NCBI GenBank assembly: GCA_038322815.1
Contig: JBBQGG010000006.1
Span: 17,859 to 81,858 of the forward strand
DNA: 64,000 nucleotides
Source: PALSA-1296 sp038322815
GTDB taxonomy: Bacteria > Bacteroidota > Ignavibacteria > Palsa-1295
Direction: 5' to 3'
The notes under the pieces are model-generated. The model was not told the origin of the DNA. It made no database searches and worked only from the letters and a program-made list of their open reading frames with translations. Shown piece after piece: positions 42,231-50,439 of the stretch; position 1 is the first letter of the stretch, and each line of letters starts with the position of its first letter. The translations under genes were made by a program, and so were the position numbers.

Positions 42231-43106
42231 ACTTCGCTGTCTCTTTCCCATCATTAACAAAATACACTCCCGCAGGTAAAGACCTGACCGAATACGTGCT
42301 CGAGTTCCCATCTGAGCCGAGAAATTCTAAATTGTGCTTTCTTCCGAGGATGTCGTAGCAGGGAAGAGGCCTATTTTGGTTTTGTGCTTGTCCAAATAAT
42401 TTTAGGATTTTTGATAAGGGATAAAAAGTTAAGAGTTCAATTTCTCTGTGTGAAAAAGGGGTAACCGATAAGGGAAAATTTCCGATTACTGTGATATTGG
42501 CATATGCGCTATCAGATATTTTCAGTATAGATGAATTATTGAGTCTAGTAAAGCTACGAGTTCCTGACGATTCTTTGTAATCAGTAATTAAATGTGAGTT
42601 TACTTGTAATTCCTTTTCAAGATCAGGTGCTTTTAAATGAATCGAAAGTGTATCTCCCGTTATTGATGTCCTATATGAAGCATTCGTAATCGATAACCCA
42701 CCTACGGTTCGGTCCCAATAATCTAAAGTATCAACTTCAAAAAGATGCGATTCAGTACTATTGCCGATAGCCAAGGCACAAAAATGTTTAGAGGTGTCGA
42801 TTAATATTGTTAAGTTTGTGATATAAATAATAAATATCTTAGAACTCGGAGAATAATATTGTTTTCTATAGTAATTAAAGTAATTGAATCATCAACCACT
42901 TTCAATCCAGAACTAACGGATAAAGAGAATGAGCCGTCAATCGTATCGCTATGACCGTTATACCACCTCAGCGAATAATCCTCATAATTATTTACTATGG
43001 TAAAATATCGTGCATCAATACTCAGTTCTTGTGCTTTAACCTGTGCACTAAGATCTGATACCTGAGAAGTGCTTACTAAAGCAAAAATAAGAATGATATA
43101 TTTCAT
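42214..43106 (-). pseudogene. T9SS-type surface protein, one frameshift
   Basis: From the ATG at 43106 (KYIILIFALVSTSQVSDLSA signal) the first frame encodes about 97 residues, then ends at 42810. The downstream frame continues SPSSKIFIIYITNLTILIDT, reading upstream into the segment that starts AIGNSTESHLFEVDTLDYWD, to a T9SS-like tail (TFYPLSKILKLFGQ, YDILGRKHNLEFLG, LPAGVYFVND). Adding one T in the minus-strand ATTATTCTCCG near 42847 unites both into a 297-residue protein. It has a single Ig-like region and no recognised enzymatic motif. As given, the sorting domain is cut off from the signal peptide. Confidence 0.75.
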
Positions 43107-43114
43107 TTGTCTCA

Positions 43115-43122
43115 CAAATATA
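43115..43122 (-). promoter_or_regulatory. -7 box (TATATTTG) for the frameshifted T9SS gene
   Basis: TATATTTG on the minus strand, with TTG 20 bases upstream and the ATG at 43106 eight bases downstream. It supports that start. Confidence 0.55.
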
Positions 43123-43180
43123 CAACAATCCACTCCCAAAAACAAGTGCAAATACCTATGACCTATGCGAAACCGAAATC

Positions 43181-43296
43181 CCGCCCACGGTTGAAACCGT
43201 GGGCTAATGTGTTGTCGTCGCCGGTGGCGACTCAGGAATCAGAATCCATGAAATGGATGAAAACAAATGAGCCCACCATTTCAATGGTGGGTGGGC
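43181..43296. repeat. Four-stem-loop intergenic repeat, copy 3
   Basis: GCCCACGGTT/AACCGTGGGC, GTCGCCGGTGGCGAC, ATCCATGAAATGGAT, GCCCACCATT/AATGGTGGGT. This is the reverse order of copy 2. It lies between divergent genes, about 40 bases upstream of the metG -7 box. Confidence 0.88.
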
Positions 43297-43335
43297 TTTC
43301 GGATGCGATTCGTTTCAGCTCATCTCCTTTCTCCG

Positions 43336-43343
43336 TAAATTTG
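43336..43343 (+). promoter_or_regulatory. -7 box (TAAATTTG) for metG
   Basis: TAAATTTG, 21 bases before the ATG. TTTC at 43313-43316 is the nearest -33-like element, 19 bases upstream. Confidence 0.5.
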
Positions 43344-43364
43344 CACTTTAATACTCATTTCTGA

Positions 43365-45542
43365 ATGCCGAACGCTAAAAGAACACTTGTTACTGCTGCT
43401 TTGCCGTATGCTAACGGACCTATCCATATCGGGCATCTTGCCGGAGTGTATGTTCCGGCAGATATGTATGTCCGGTATAAACGACTGTGCGGCGAAGAGG
43501 TGCTATTTATCTGTGGCTCCGATGAGCATGGCGTTCCGATCACGATCAGCGCCGATAAGGAAAAGGTCATTCCGAAAGTTATTGTTGACCGCTACCATGA
43601 GCTGAATAAAAAAACGTTCGAAAAGCTCGGCATCACTTTCGATCATTATGGCAGAACATCGAGCGATGAACATCGCAAGATGGCGCAGGATTTTTTCCTT
43701 CGTCTTTTAGAAAATGGTTTTATCGAAACCAAAGAAGAGCCGCAGCTATATGATGAGCAGGCGAAAATGTTTTTGCCCGATAGATATGTCGAAGGCACTT
43801 GTCCCGTCTGTGGTAACGTCGAAGCGCGCGGCGATCAATGCGATAACTGCGGTACATATCTTAATCAGACCGAACTCATTAATCCGCGTTCGAAGATCAC
43901 CGGAAATAAACCTGTCGTACGTCCGACCAAGCATTGGTATTTCAAGCTCTCGGCATTTCAAGGTGATCTGGAAAAATATATTGAATCACATGCAGGAATT
44001 TGGCGCGAAACCGTTATTCAGCAAGCCCGAAGCTGGTTGAAAGCCGGATTGCATGATCGCCCGATCACGCGCGATCTTGAATGGGGCGTACCCGTTCCGA
44101 TCGAAGGCTCCGAAGGCAAAGTTCTCTACGTTTGGTTCGATGCGCCGATAGGATATGTAACGGCAACGAAAGAATTGCTTCCTGGCGATTGGAAAAAATG
44201 GTGGCAATCCAATGAAAATCTCGAATGGGTGACATTCCTCGGAAAAGATAATATCGTCTTTCATACGATCATGTTTCCGGCGATGGAAATGGGCTATAAC
44301 AAAAATGTCATTGCGAGCGAAGCGAAGCAATCTCCGGAAAGTGCGAGCAACCATCAGGGGATTGCTTCGGTCGCCTACGGCGACTCTCGCAATGACACGT
44401 TAGATAATATTAAATTCAATCTTCCGACACAGGTTCCTGCGAATGAGTTTATGAATTTAGAGGGACGCAAGCTTTCCAAATCGCGCGGATGGACTATTGA
44501 GCCGCATGAAATTTTGCAGCGATATGATTCTGATCTTATCCGCTATACAATTGCCTGCAATCTTCCGGAATCAAAAGATTCGGATTTTTCCTGGAAAGAT
44601 TTTCAAGCGCATACGAATGGGGAGTTAGCCGATATTCTTGGTAATTATGCAAACCGCGTACTGACCTTTGCTCATAGATATTTTGAAGGAAAAGTACCGG
44701 AAGTTTCAGGAGGCTTCCAAAATGTTTTAAGTGCCGAGACAACAGCTCGATTAGTTAGTGAAGCATACGAATCATTCAAATTACGCGAAGCAGTAAAGCA
44801 CACGATGGATTTCGCTCGTGATTGCAATAAATTTATTAACGACGAAGAGCCATGGAAAACAGCCAAGAAGAATCCGGAAAAAACTGCATTTACGATCTAT
44901 CATTCGTTAGAGGCTCTGCGGGCATTGGCATATTATTTAAGCCCGATCATTCCTGATACGAGCAAGAAGATCGAAGAGATGCTAAATTATTCATCTACGA
45001 ATGACAGATGGGATAATGCGTACGAACCAAAATTGCAAGCCGGGCATCCGCTCGGTGAAATAAAAATTCTCTTTCCTAAACTCGAAGATTTTCAGATCGA
45101 AGCAGAAATACAATCATTACAAAAAATGTCAGAGCAATTAGAAAAATCTGCTGCATCCGAAGAATTAGCGCGTCGCGCTGAACGCACTGCAGATGCAAAA
45201 CCTATCGGAGCCGAGGGACAGATCACAATCGATGATTTTAAGAAGATAAAACTTAAAACTGCAAAAGTGATCGAAGCAGAACGAGTGCCAAAATCAAAAA
45301 AACTTTTGAAGCTGCAAATCGAGATCGGCGATGAAAAGCGTCAGATCGTTGCCGGCATAGCAGAAAAATATACACCGGAAGATCTGATCGGCAAGACGAT
45401 CGTTGTGGTTGCAAATCTTGCTCCGGCAAAACTTATGGGTATTGAATCACAAGGCATGCTCCTTGCCGTCAATGATGCAAATGGACCTGTTGCGATAGTG
45501 ATGCCGATATCGGAAACCGAAAGCGGACTGGAAGTGCGGTAA
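43365..45542 (+). CDS. metG: Methionyl-tRNA synthetase, with an in-frame palindromic repeat insertion
   Basis: 725 residues. It attaches methionine to tRNA-Met. ALPYANGPIHIGHLAGVYVP holds the HIGH motif. CPVCGNVEARGDQCDNC is the zinc knuckle. LEGRKLSKSRGW is the KMSKS loop in the KLSKS form. The C-terminal 110 residues (DFKKIKLKTAKVIEAERVPK, then IVAGIAEKYTPEDLIGK and VNLAPAKLMGIESQGMLLA) are the EMAPII-like tRNA-binding and dimerisation domain. Residues 314-345 (NVIASEAKQSPESASNHQGI...) do not belong to the family. They are the translation of a family B palindromic repeat (44306-44397), placed just before the NLPTQVPANEFMNLEG block. The frame is preserved, so the enzyme is presumably active. 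Confidence 0.95.
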   Translation: MPNAKRTLVTAALPYANGPIHIGHLAGVYVPADMYVRYKRLCGEEVLFICGSDEHGVPITISADKEKVIPKVIVDRYHELNKKTFEKLGITFDHYGRTSSDEHRKMAQDFFLRLLENGFIETKEEPQLYDEQAKMFLPDRYVEGTCPVCGNVEARGDQCDNCGTYLNQTELINPRSKITGNKPVVRPTKHWYFKLSAFQGDLEKYIESHAGIWRETVIQQARSWLKAGLHDRPITRDLEWGVPVPIEGSEGKVLYVWFDAPIGYVTATKELLPGDWKKWWQSNENLEWVTFLGKDNIVFHTIMFPAMEMGYNKNVIASEAKQSPESASNHQGIASVAYGDSRNDTLDNIKFNLPTQVPANEFMNLEGRKLSKSRGWTIEPHEILQRYDSDLIRYTIACNLPESKDSDFSWKDFQAHTNGELADILGNYANRVLTFAHRYFEGKVPEVSGGFQNVLSAETTARLVSEAYESFKLREAVKHTMDFARDCNKFINDEEPWKTAKKNPEKTAFTIYHSLEALRALAYYLSPIIPDTSKKIEEMLNYSSTNDRWDNAYEPKLQAGHPLGEIKILFPKLEDFQIEAEIQSLQKMSEQLEKSAASEELARRAERTADAKPIGAEGQITIDDFKKIKLKTAKVIEAERVPKSKKLLKLQIEIGDEKRQIVAGIAEKYTPEDLIGKTIVVVANLAPAKLMGIESQGMLLAVNDANGPVAIVMPISETESGLEVR
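44306..44397 (+). repeat. Palindromic repeat family B inserted inside metG
   Basis: TGTCATTGCGAGCGAAGCGA at the left, CTCGCAATGACA at the right, with inner arms AGCAATCTCC and AGGGGATTGCTTCG. It is the same family as the intergenic copies at 33176 and 35290. It contributes about 31 residues to MetG without a stop codon. Confidence 0.92.
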
Positions 45543-45577
45543 TGAACCTGTTTATCCTCTGAATTCGTTATAAAAAT

Positions 45578-45802
45578 ATGCTTAAAAAACATTCATCTAC
45601 TCTTGTAACAATCGATCCGGAAATTCTGGGAGGGACACCTGTATTCAAAGGAACACGGGTGCCGGTTAAGACCTTATTCGAATATCTTCAAAAAAATTAT
45701 TCTCTCGAGGAATTCCTGGATTCATTTCCATCAGTAACTGAAGTTGCTGCAATCGCAGTTCTTGAAGAGGCGGAAGCAATAACTTTTGAGCATGCTGCCT
45801 AA
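45578..45802 (+). CDS. DUF433 antitoxin-like protein
   Basis: 74 residues: TIDPEILGGTPVFKGTRVPV, then KTLFEYLQKNYSLEEFLDSF and VTEVAAIAVLEEA. These are the hallmarks of DUF433 (G-G-x-P-x-x-x-G-T-R-I/V-P-V and a winged helix-like C-terminal part). DUF433 proteins are usually antitoxins paired with a DUF5615 PIN-like protein. That partner overlaps it here (stop TAA shares its last base with the next ATG). It lies 35 bases after metG. Confidence 0.88.
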   Translation: MLKKHSSTLVTIDPEILGGTPVFKGTRVPVKTLFEYLQKNYSLEEFLDSFPSVTEVAAIAVLEEAEAITFEHAA

Positions 45803-46119
45803 TGAGAATTCTCGTTGATGAATGTGTACCTCGTCAGATTGTGCGATTTTTCCAAAATGATGAGATTCACACTGTTCCTGAGATGGGGTGGTCTGGAATA
45901 AAAAATGGTGAGTTGATAAAACTTGCCGAAGTCCAATTCGATATATTCATAACTTCTGATCGCAATCTCCGTTATCAGCAAAATCTTACCGATCGAAAAA
46001 TATCTATCATTGAACTTTCGACGAAGGACAGAGATATTATTCTCTCTTCACGCGAAAAGATCAGTCATTCCGTTTCGACTCTCAATGATAAGAGTTATTT
46101 AGAAGTGGTATTACCGTAA
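45802..46119 (+). CDS. DUF5615 PIN-like toxin candidate
   Basis: 105 residues: MRILVDECVPRQIVRFFQND with the first acidic pair, then VPEMGWSGIKNGELIKLAEV and FDIFITSDRNLRYQQNLTDR carrying the conserved S-D-x-N/D-L. This is the DUF5615 variant of the PIN fold, predicted to be a metal-dependent RNase. It is translationally coupled to the DUF433 gene. Unlike the PIN gene at 23169 it is intact. Confidence 0.85.
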   Translation: MRILVDECVPRQIVRFFQNDEIHTVPEMGWSGIKNGELIKLAEVQFDIFITSDRNLRYQQNLTDRKISIIELSTKDRDIILSSREKISHSVSTLNDKSYLEVVLP

Positions 46120-46125
46120 TAATTT

Positions 46126-47367
46126 ATGATTGAAAATATCCCCACACATTCCAAACGCGCAATAAAACTTGTCATCATCGTTGCTGCGCTTGGATATTTC
46201 GTTGATATTTACGATCTCCTTCTTTTCAGTATTATCCGCAAACCGAGTTTGCTTAGCATTGGTGTTGATTCGTCCCAACTTCTTCCTGTCGGTGCAACGC
46301 TTATTCAATTGCAGATGGCAGGAATGCTTATGGGCGGAATTCTCTGGGGAATTTTAGGCGATAAAAAAGGGCGTCTATCGGTGCTCTTCGGTTCGATCAT
46401 CATTTATTCGATCGCAAATATTTTAAACGGATTGGTGAATACCGTTGAAATGTACGGCATCATGAGATTTATTGCAGGTATTGGTCTGGCAGGCGAACTT
46501 GGTGCAGGAATCACCATCGTCAGCGAGATGATGCCAAAGAATAAGCGTGGGTATGGAACGATGATCGTTGCATCGGTCGGAATTCTTGGTGCTGTTTTTG
46601 CGGCACTATTAAGTGAGGTTGTTCCGAATTGGCGTACGCTCTATTTCATCGGCGGAGGCATGGGAATAATGCTTTTGCTATTACGCATCGGAGTTTATGA
46701 ATCCGGAATGTATGAAAGCATTCGGAAGAAAGAAATTCATCGCGGGAATTTCCTAAGCCTCTTCTCTCATAAAAAACAATTCTTAAAATATCTTAACGTC
46801 ATCATGATCGGATTGCCGACATGGTTCGTTGTCGGAATTCTGATCACGTTCGCCGATGAATTCGGTAAGGCAATGGGAATGATAAATATTCCTGTGCCGG
46901 GCAAAGCAGTAATGTTCTGCTATATCGGAATATCGCTTGGTGATATTGGATGCGGAGGAATAAGTCAGTTACTCAAAAGCAGAAAAAAAGCGATGTTCAT
47001 TTTTCTCTTCCTCACTTCTTGTGCAATGGCTTTATATTTTACTGTTGCCTCAGGCTCTATCGAAGCATTTTATTTTATTTGTGCGCTGCTTGGTTTCGGC
47101 GCAGGTTTCTGGGCGATCTTCGTGACGATTGCAAGCGAGCAATTCGGAACAAATATCCGCGCAACAGTGACAACAACTGTTCCTAATTTTGTTCGCGGAG
47201 CACTCGTGCCGATCACTGCTCTCTTCCGATTGCTTCAAGGTTCGATGAGCACAGAATCAAGCGCGATCATCGTCGGAGTGATAACTCTTGCCATTGCCTT
47301 CTTTTCAGTCAGTAGATTGGAAGAGACATTCCATAAAGATCTGGATTACGTAGAACCGATACTATAG
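46126..47367 (+). CDS. MFS transporter (sugar/aromatic-acid-type symporter family)
   Basis: 413 residues with about 12 hydrophobic segments. GYFVDIYDLLLFSIIRKPSL in helix 1 and the loop GDKKGRLSVLFGS (motif A, D-x-x-G-R) mark a major-facilitator transporter. FIAGIGLAGELGAGITIVSE then MMPKNKRGYGTM is motif B/C-like, as in metabolite:H+ symporters. The second half has only a weak motif A equivalent (LLKSRKKAM). The substrate is not predictable. It follows the toxin-antitoxin pair by six bases, probably by chance. Confidence 0.85.
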   Translation: MIENIPTHSKRAIKLVIIVAALGYFVDIYDLLLFSIIRKPSLLSIGVDSSQLLPVGATLIQLQMAGMLMGGILWGILGDKKGRLSVLFGSIIIYSIANILNGLVNTVEMYGIMRFIAGIGLAGELGAGITIVSEMMPKNKRGYGTMIVASVGILGAVFAALLSEVVPNWRTLYFIGGGMGIMLLLLRIGVYESGMYESIRKKEIHRGNFLSLFSHKKQFLKYLNVIMIGLPTWFVVGILITFADEFGKAMGMINIPVPGKAVMFCYIGISLGDIGCGGISQLLKSRKKAMFIFLFLTSCAMALYFTVASGSIEAFYFICALLGFGAGFWAIFVTIASEQFGTNIRATVTTTVPNFVRGALVPITALFRLLQGSMSTESSAIIVGVITLAIAFFSVSRLEETFHKDLDYVEPIL

Positions 47368-47382
47368 GAAAATATACTGTAA

Positions 47383-48885
47383 TTATTTAGTTGTATTTGG
47401 AAAATCCGGCATCAATACTTTTTCTAATCTTGTTGCCTCATACCCGCGGCGTTTTGCAACGATACGATAATCAAATTCAGCATTAGAATTACCGCCGTTT
47501 GATTCAATAACTTCAAAACCTGCTGACCCTTTTTTTATGAAAACCGGTTTCGATTCGCCATTCATTTGAATAAAAACTTTCATCGGATTATTAGCATCGA
47601 TCGTCACCGTGGCGAGAAAAATATCATCGAGTGTTATTTCTGCTTTTCCGTTCACTAAATGCGAAGAGCCGTAATCATTAAACCAAAGCTCCGTCGCTTC
47701 TTCACAATAGAGCTTTCGGAATTCAGCGCCGTTTTTGATCGATACTGTTGCTGATTTCGTACCGGTAGCTGTATAGTCACCATTAATATAAACACCTTTT
47801 CCCCCGCTGAAATATCCGGCATATCCATTCGTGGTCGCTAGTCCAATACCGGTGACTCCGTAAAAGCCATAGCCTGTGACTCCTGCGCCGCCTGTCACAG
47901 ATCCATTATATCCATAGACTCCTGCTGAATTTGCGAAAGACGAACTGATCTTTCCAACAACTCCATAGACACTGGTTCCGGCCGCAGCATTCGTATTTGA
48001 GCCATAGACGGCGGTGCCCAAAGGATTATTTTGCGATGTTGTCGTTGAAATAATACCGGATATCGCAGTGGCATTCTGTGCATTTGTTGTATTGCTGACT
48101 GAAAATGTTGAAGTCGTACTGATTCCAGAGCCGGTATAGGGAAGATTCAACCCTGCATTGCCATTCGATGCAGCAGTAATCCTGCCTTTTGCATCGACAG
48201 TAATCGAAGAGTTCGTATAGCTTCCTGCAGTGACACCTGAATTATTTAGTGTTGGATTTGGATAAGTACCGTTTAGATCTCCTCCGGCGTTCCCTGATAT
48301 AGGAAAACTTGTAGGCGCGCCGGTAATCTTTGACCAGCTAACGGAAGTGATTTTTCCATTTGTGACGGCAAGGTCTGCGATCTTCGAAGTTGTGATTGCA
48401 AGATCAGTGATCTTCGATGTTGTGATCCCATTATCTGCTACCTTGATCTGCACTGCAGGACCTGTTCCGCCTGTTATTCCAATTGATGCATCGGAGTTTT
48501 GCACGGATGTGATCCCGCTTGATGAATTTACAACGTTTAGCGCATACGGAGCAGAAGCAAGCGGAGTACGTGGATTTAATTCTGCTCCGCCATCAACCGT
48601 AATACCAAGAAAATATTGCTTATCGAAAGTAACAGTAACCGGAATAGAATCAAGTAGCACATTAAAATTGCCATTTGTTGTGGTGACAACTGCCGTCTTA
48701 GAATAAACAAAAATTGCGCCGGTACGGGAATTGTAAAGTGTAAGAATAAGTGTGTGACTTCCATCAGGAACCGGTACACCTTTCTTATCTGCAAGAATGC
48801 CCTGATAAGAAATCGCGCGCGGAATCTGAGCGAATGCTGATGAAGCAATTATCAAAAAGAATACGAAGATGAATATTTTGCTCAT
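47383..48885 (-). CDS. Secreted tail-fibre-like surface protein
   Basis: 500 residues with a signal (KIFIFVFFLIIASSAFAQ). The start IPRAISYQGILADKKGVPVP is shared by a large family of Bacteroidota-type surface proteins. A first carbohydrate-like domain runs to about 120. Then come short repeats (TTSKITDLAITTSKIADLAV, GGDLNGTYPNPTLNNSGVTA) of the kind seen in phage tail-fibre and collagen-like stalks. Gly-rich loops (VYGYNGSVTGGAGVTGYGFY) follow. A C-terminal region (GAEFRKLYCEEATELWFNDY, FDYRIVAKRRGYEATRLE) resembles tail-fibre capping domains. A trimeric fibre is likely. No T9SS sorting domain is evident. Confidence 0.78.
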   Translation of the reverse strand: MSKIFIFVFFLIIASSAFAQIPRAISYQGILADKKGVPVPDGSHTLILTLYNSRTGAIFVYSKTAVVTTTNGNFNVLLDSIPVTVTFDKQYFLGITVDGGAELNPRTPLASAPYALNVVNSSSGITSVQNSDASIGITGGTGPAVQIKVADNGITTSKITDLAITTSKIADLAVTNGKITSVSWSKITGAPTSFPISGNAGGDLNGTYPNPTLNNSGVTAGSYTNSSITVDAKGRITAASNGNAGLNLPYTGSGISTTSTFSVSNTTNAQNATAISGIISTTTSQNNPLGTAVYGSNTNAAAGTSVYGVVGKISSSFANSAGVYGYNGSVTGGAGVTGYGFYGVTGIGLATTNGYAGYFSGGKGVYINGDYTATGTKSATVSIKNGAEFRKLYCEEATELWFNDYGSSHLVNGKAEITLDDIFLATVTIDANNPMKVFIQMNGESKPVFIKKGSAGFEVIESNGGNSNAEFDYRIVAKRRGYEATRLEKVLMPDFPNTTK

Positions 48886-49006
48886 AAATATAGGAATTAT
48901 AAAATGCGAATATACGAAAAAATGGGTATTTGTCCACTAAATTTGAGGGTCGGGTACCAATGTTGAAATTCCGGATATTTTCCCCCAATTTCGTTGTTGC
49001 CATGCG

Positions 49007-49033
49007 CTATGGAAAGAAAAATCAGAGTACTCA
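49007..49033 (+). repeat. 27-base direct repeat, copy 1 (start of the broken BNR gene)
   Basis: Begins CTATGGAAAGAAAAATCAG and ends GTACTCA. Identical to 50010-50036 at the start of the B12-binding gene. It includes the start codon and the codons for MERKIRVL. Confidence 0.95.
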
Positions 49034-49968
49034 CTTCGTTCTTGCTTTTCCTGATAGCAATACCCACTTACGGGCAGGGGATTCAATGGGTGAAGACGAA
49101 TAGTCCTCCGAGCCGAGCTGAAGGTCTAATGCCTTTCCGAAAAACTCTGTTTGCTCCTACGCACAATGGTTTATTTAGAAGTATTGATAGCGGCAATACT
49201 TGGGTTGCAGCGAGTGGAGTTCTCGGAAGTATTGAAATATTGGGCATTAGTTCACACGATAGCAATACTGACTGACTCCTCAGGGTATCACTATCATCAC
49301 TTGAAGTTATCTTCAGATTTTGGAATTACTTGGAAAAATCTTAATATCTTTGATAGTTCTATCTCTCCTTTTGCTGCTGAAGGTGATACGATTTTGCCTA
49401 CGCTAATACTGGACTTTTCAGGTCGGATGATAAAGGATTAAACTGGAAGAGTATTCTTAATAATAGCCGGGTTCGAATATTGCAAGGTGATACTATCTTT
49501 GCGACCTCCAATATTGACAGTACTCTTCTTTTCTCAGCCAATCAAGGTAATAAATGGAATATAGTATCTAAACTTGGGCTTCCAAGTTCTGATTTTGTCT
49601 CTCTTGTAATGATTCAAGATGAGCTTTACGCAGAGTTATTATCCGGTGAAATATATCGCACGACAATTCCTAAATTTTTAGATGTACGTTCTCTTTCTGT
49701 GGGTCAGCACGAAAGTCTCATAGTTTATCCAAATCCAGTCTCATCTTGGGCTGCTGTCTCATATAATCTATCAATTCCTCAACTGGTCAGTGTCACTCTG
49801 CATGATGCTCTCGGTCGAGAAGCTGCGAGTCCGATTACTAAACAGTTGCAAAATGCAGGCGCACATGAAATTAATTTGGGTATTCGAAATCTGAACCTTG
49901 GTATTTACTCAATTAGTCTTTTCACCGGAGCAAATGAGATATTTGCTAAGTTCATTGTCCTTCATTAA
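49009..49968 (+). pseudogene. BNR-like T9SS surface protein, two frameshifts
   Basis: MERKIRVLTSFLLFLIAIPT supplies a signal peptide, followed by a BNR blade (FRSIDSGNTWVAASG). Near 49265 a tandem TGAC duplication (ACTGACTGACTCC) shifts the frame, and removing one TGAC restores HDSNTDSSGYHYHHLKLSSD. Near 49393 one T is missing from GATACGATTTTGCC, and restoring it gives EGDTIFAYANTGLFRSDDKG. The last frame continues to a T9SS sorting domain (VYPNPVSSWAAVSYNLS, DALGREAAS, LNLGIYSISL). The corrected protein has 318 residues. The two indels sum to +3, so the ends are in the same phase but the middle is lost. Confidence 0.82.
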
Positions 49969-50009
49969 ATACTAAGGATATTTTCTCATCTGTTTTCTGT
50001 TAGAGGTCA

Positions 50010-50036
50010 CTATGGAAAGAAAAATCAGAGTACTCA
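50010..50036 (+). repeat. 27-base direct repeat, copy 2 (start of the B12-binding gene)
   Basis: Identical to 49007-49033. The flanking bases differ on both sides. Confidence 0.95.
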
Positions 50037-50428
50037 TCGCCAAAGCAGGTTTAGATGGTCACGATCGTGGCGCAAAGGTCATTGCTGCAGCACTTCGTGA
50101 CGCGGGAATGGAAGTTATCTATACCGGGCTTCGCCAGACGCCTGATATGATCGTGGAAGCTGCATTGCAGGAAGATGTTGATGTTATAGGTATTTCGATG
50201 CTCTCCGGAGCGCACATGACGCTCTTTCCAAAGATCAGAAAGATGATGGATGAACGAGGTCTGACAGACGTTCTCTTAACAGGCGGCGGAATTATGTCCC
50301 ACGATGATGTTGAAGCATTAAAAAAGGTCGGAGTTGGCCAGCTTTTTACGCCCGGCGCTCCGATGGCAGTGATCGCAGAGTATATTAAAAAGTGGGTTGC
50401 TGAGAACAGGCGAGTCGAAGTAGTGTAA
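50012..50428 (+). CDS. Methylmalonyl-CoA mutase-type B12-binding subunit
   Basis: 138 residues, the stand-alone C-terminal cobalamin domain of methylmalonyl-CoA (or related acyl-CoA) mutase. AGLDGHDRGAKVIAAALRDA contains the D-x-H-x-x-G motif whose His is the lower cobalt ligand. SMLSGAHMTLFPKI and LLTGGGIMSHDD complete the Rossmann-like fold. GVGQLFTPGAPMAVIAEYIK is the usual ending. It would need a separate large catalytic subunit, which is not in this window. Its first nine codons are duplicated at the broken gene upstream (49009). Confidence 0.93.
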   Translation: MERKIRVLIAKAGLDGHDRGAKVIAAALRDAGMEVIYTGLRQTPDMIVEAALQEDVDVIGISMLSGAHMTLFPKIRKMMDERGLTDVLLTGGGIMSHDDVEALKKVGVGQLFTPGAPMAVIAEYIKKWVAENRRVEVV

Positions 50429-50439
50429 TAATTTATTTA

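Noticed and set aside
50012..50428. Missing cobalamin domain of the truncated MetH
   Set aside because: Its residues (AGLDGHDRGAKV, no cap domain) are of the acyl-CoA mutase type, and it lies 43 kb away.
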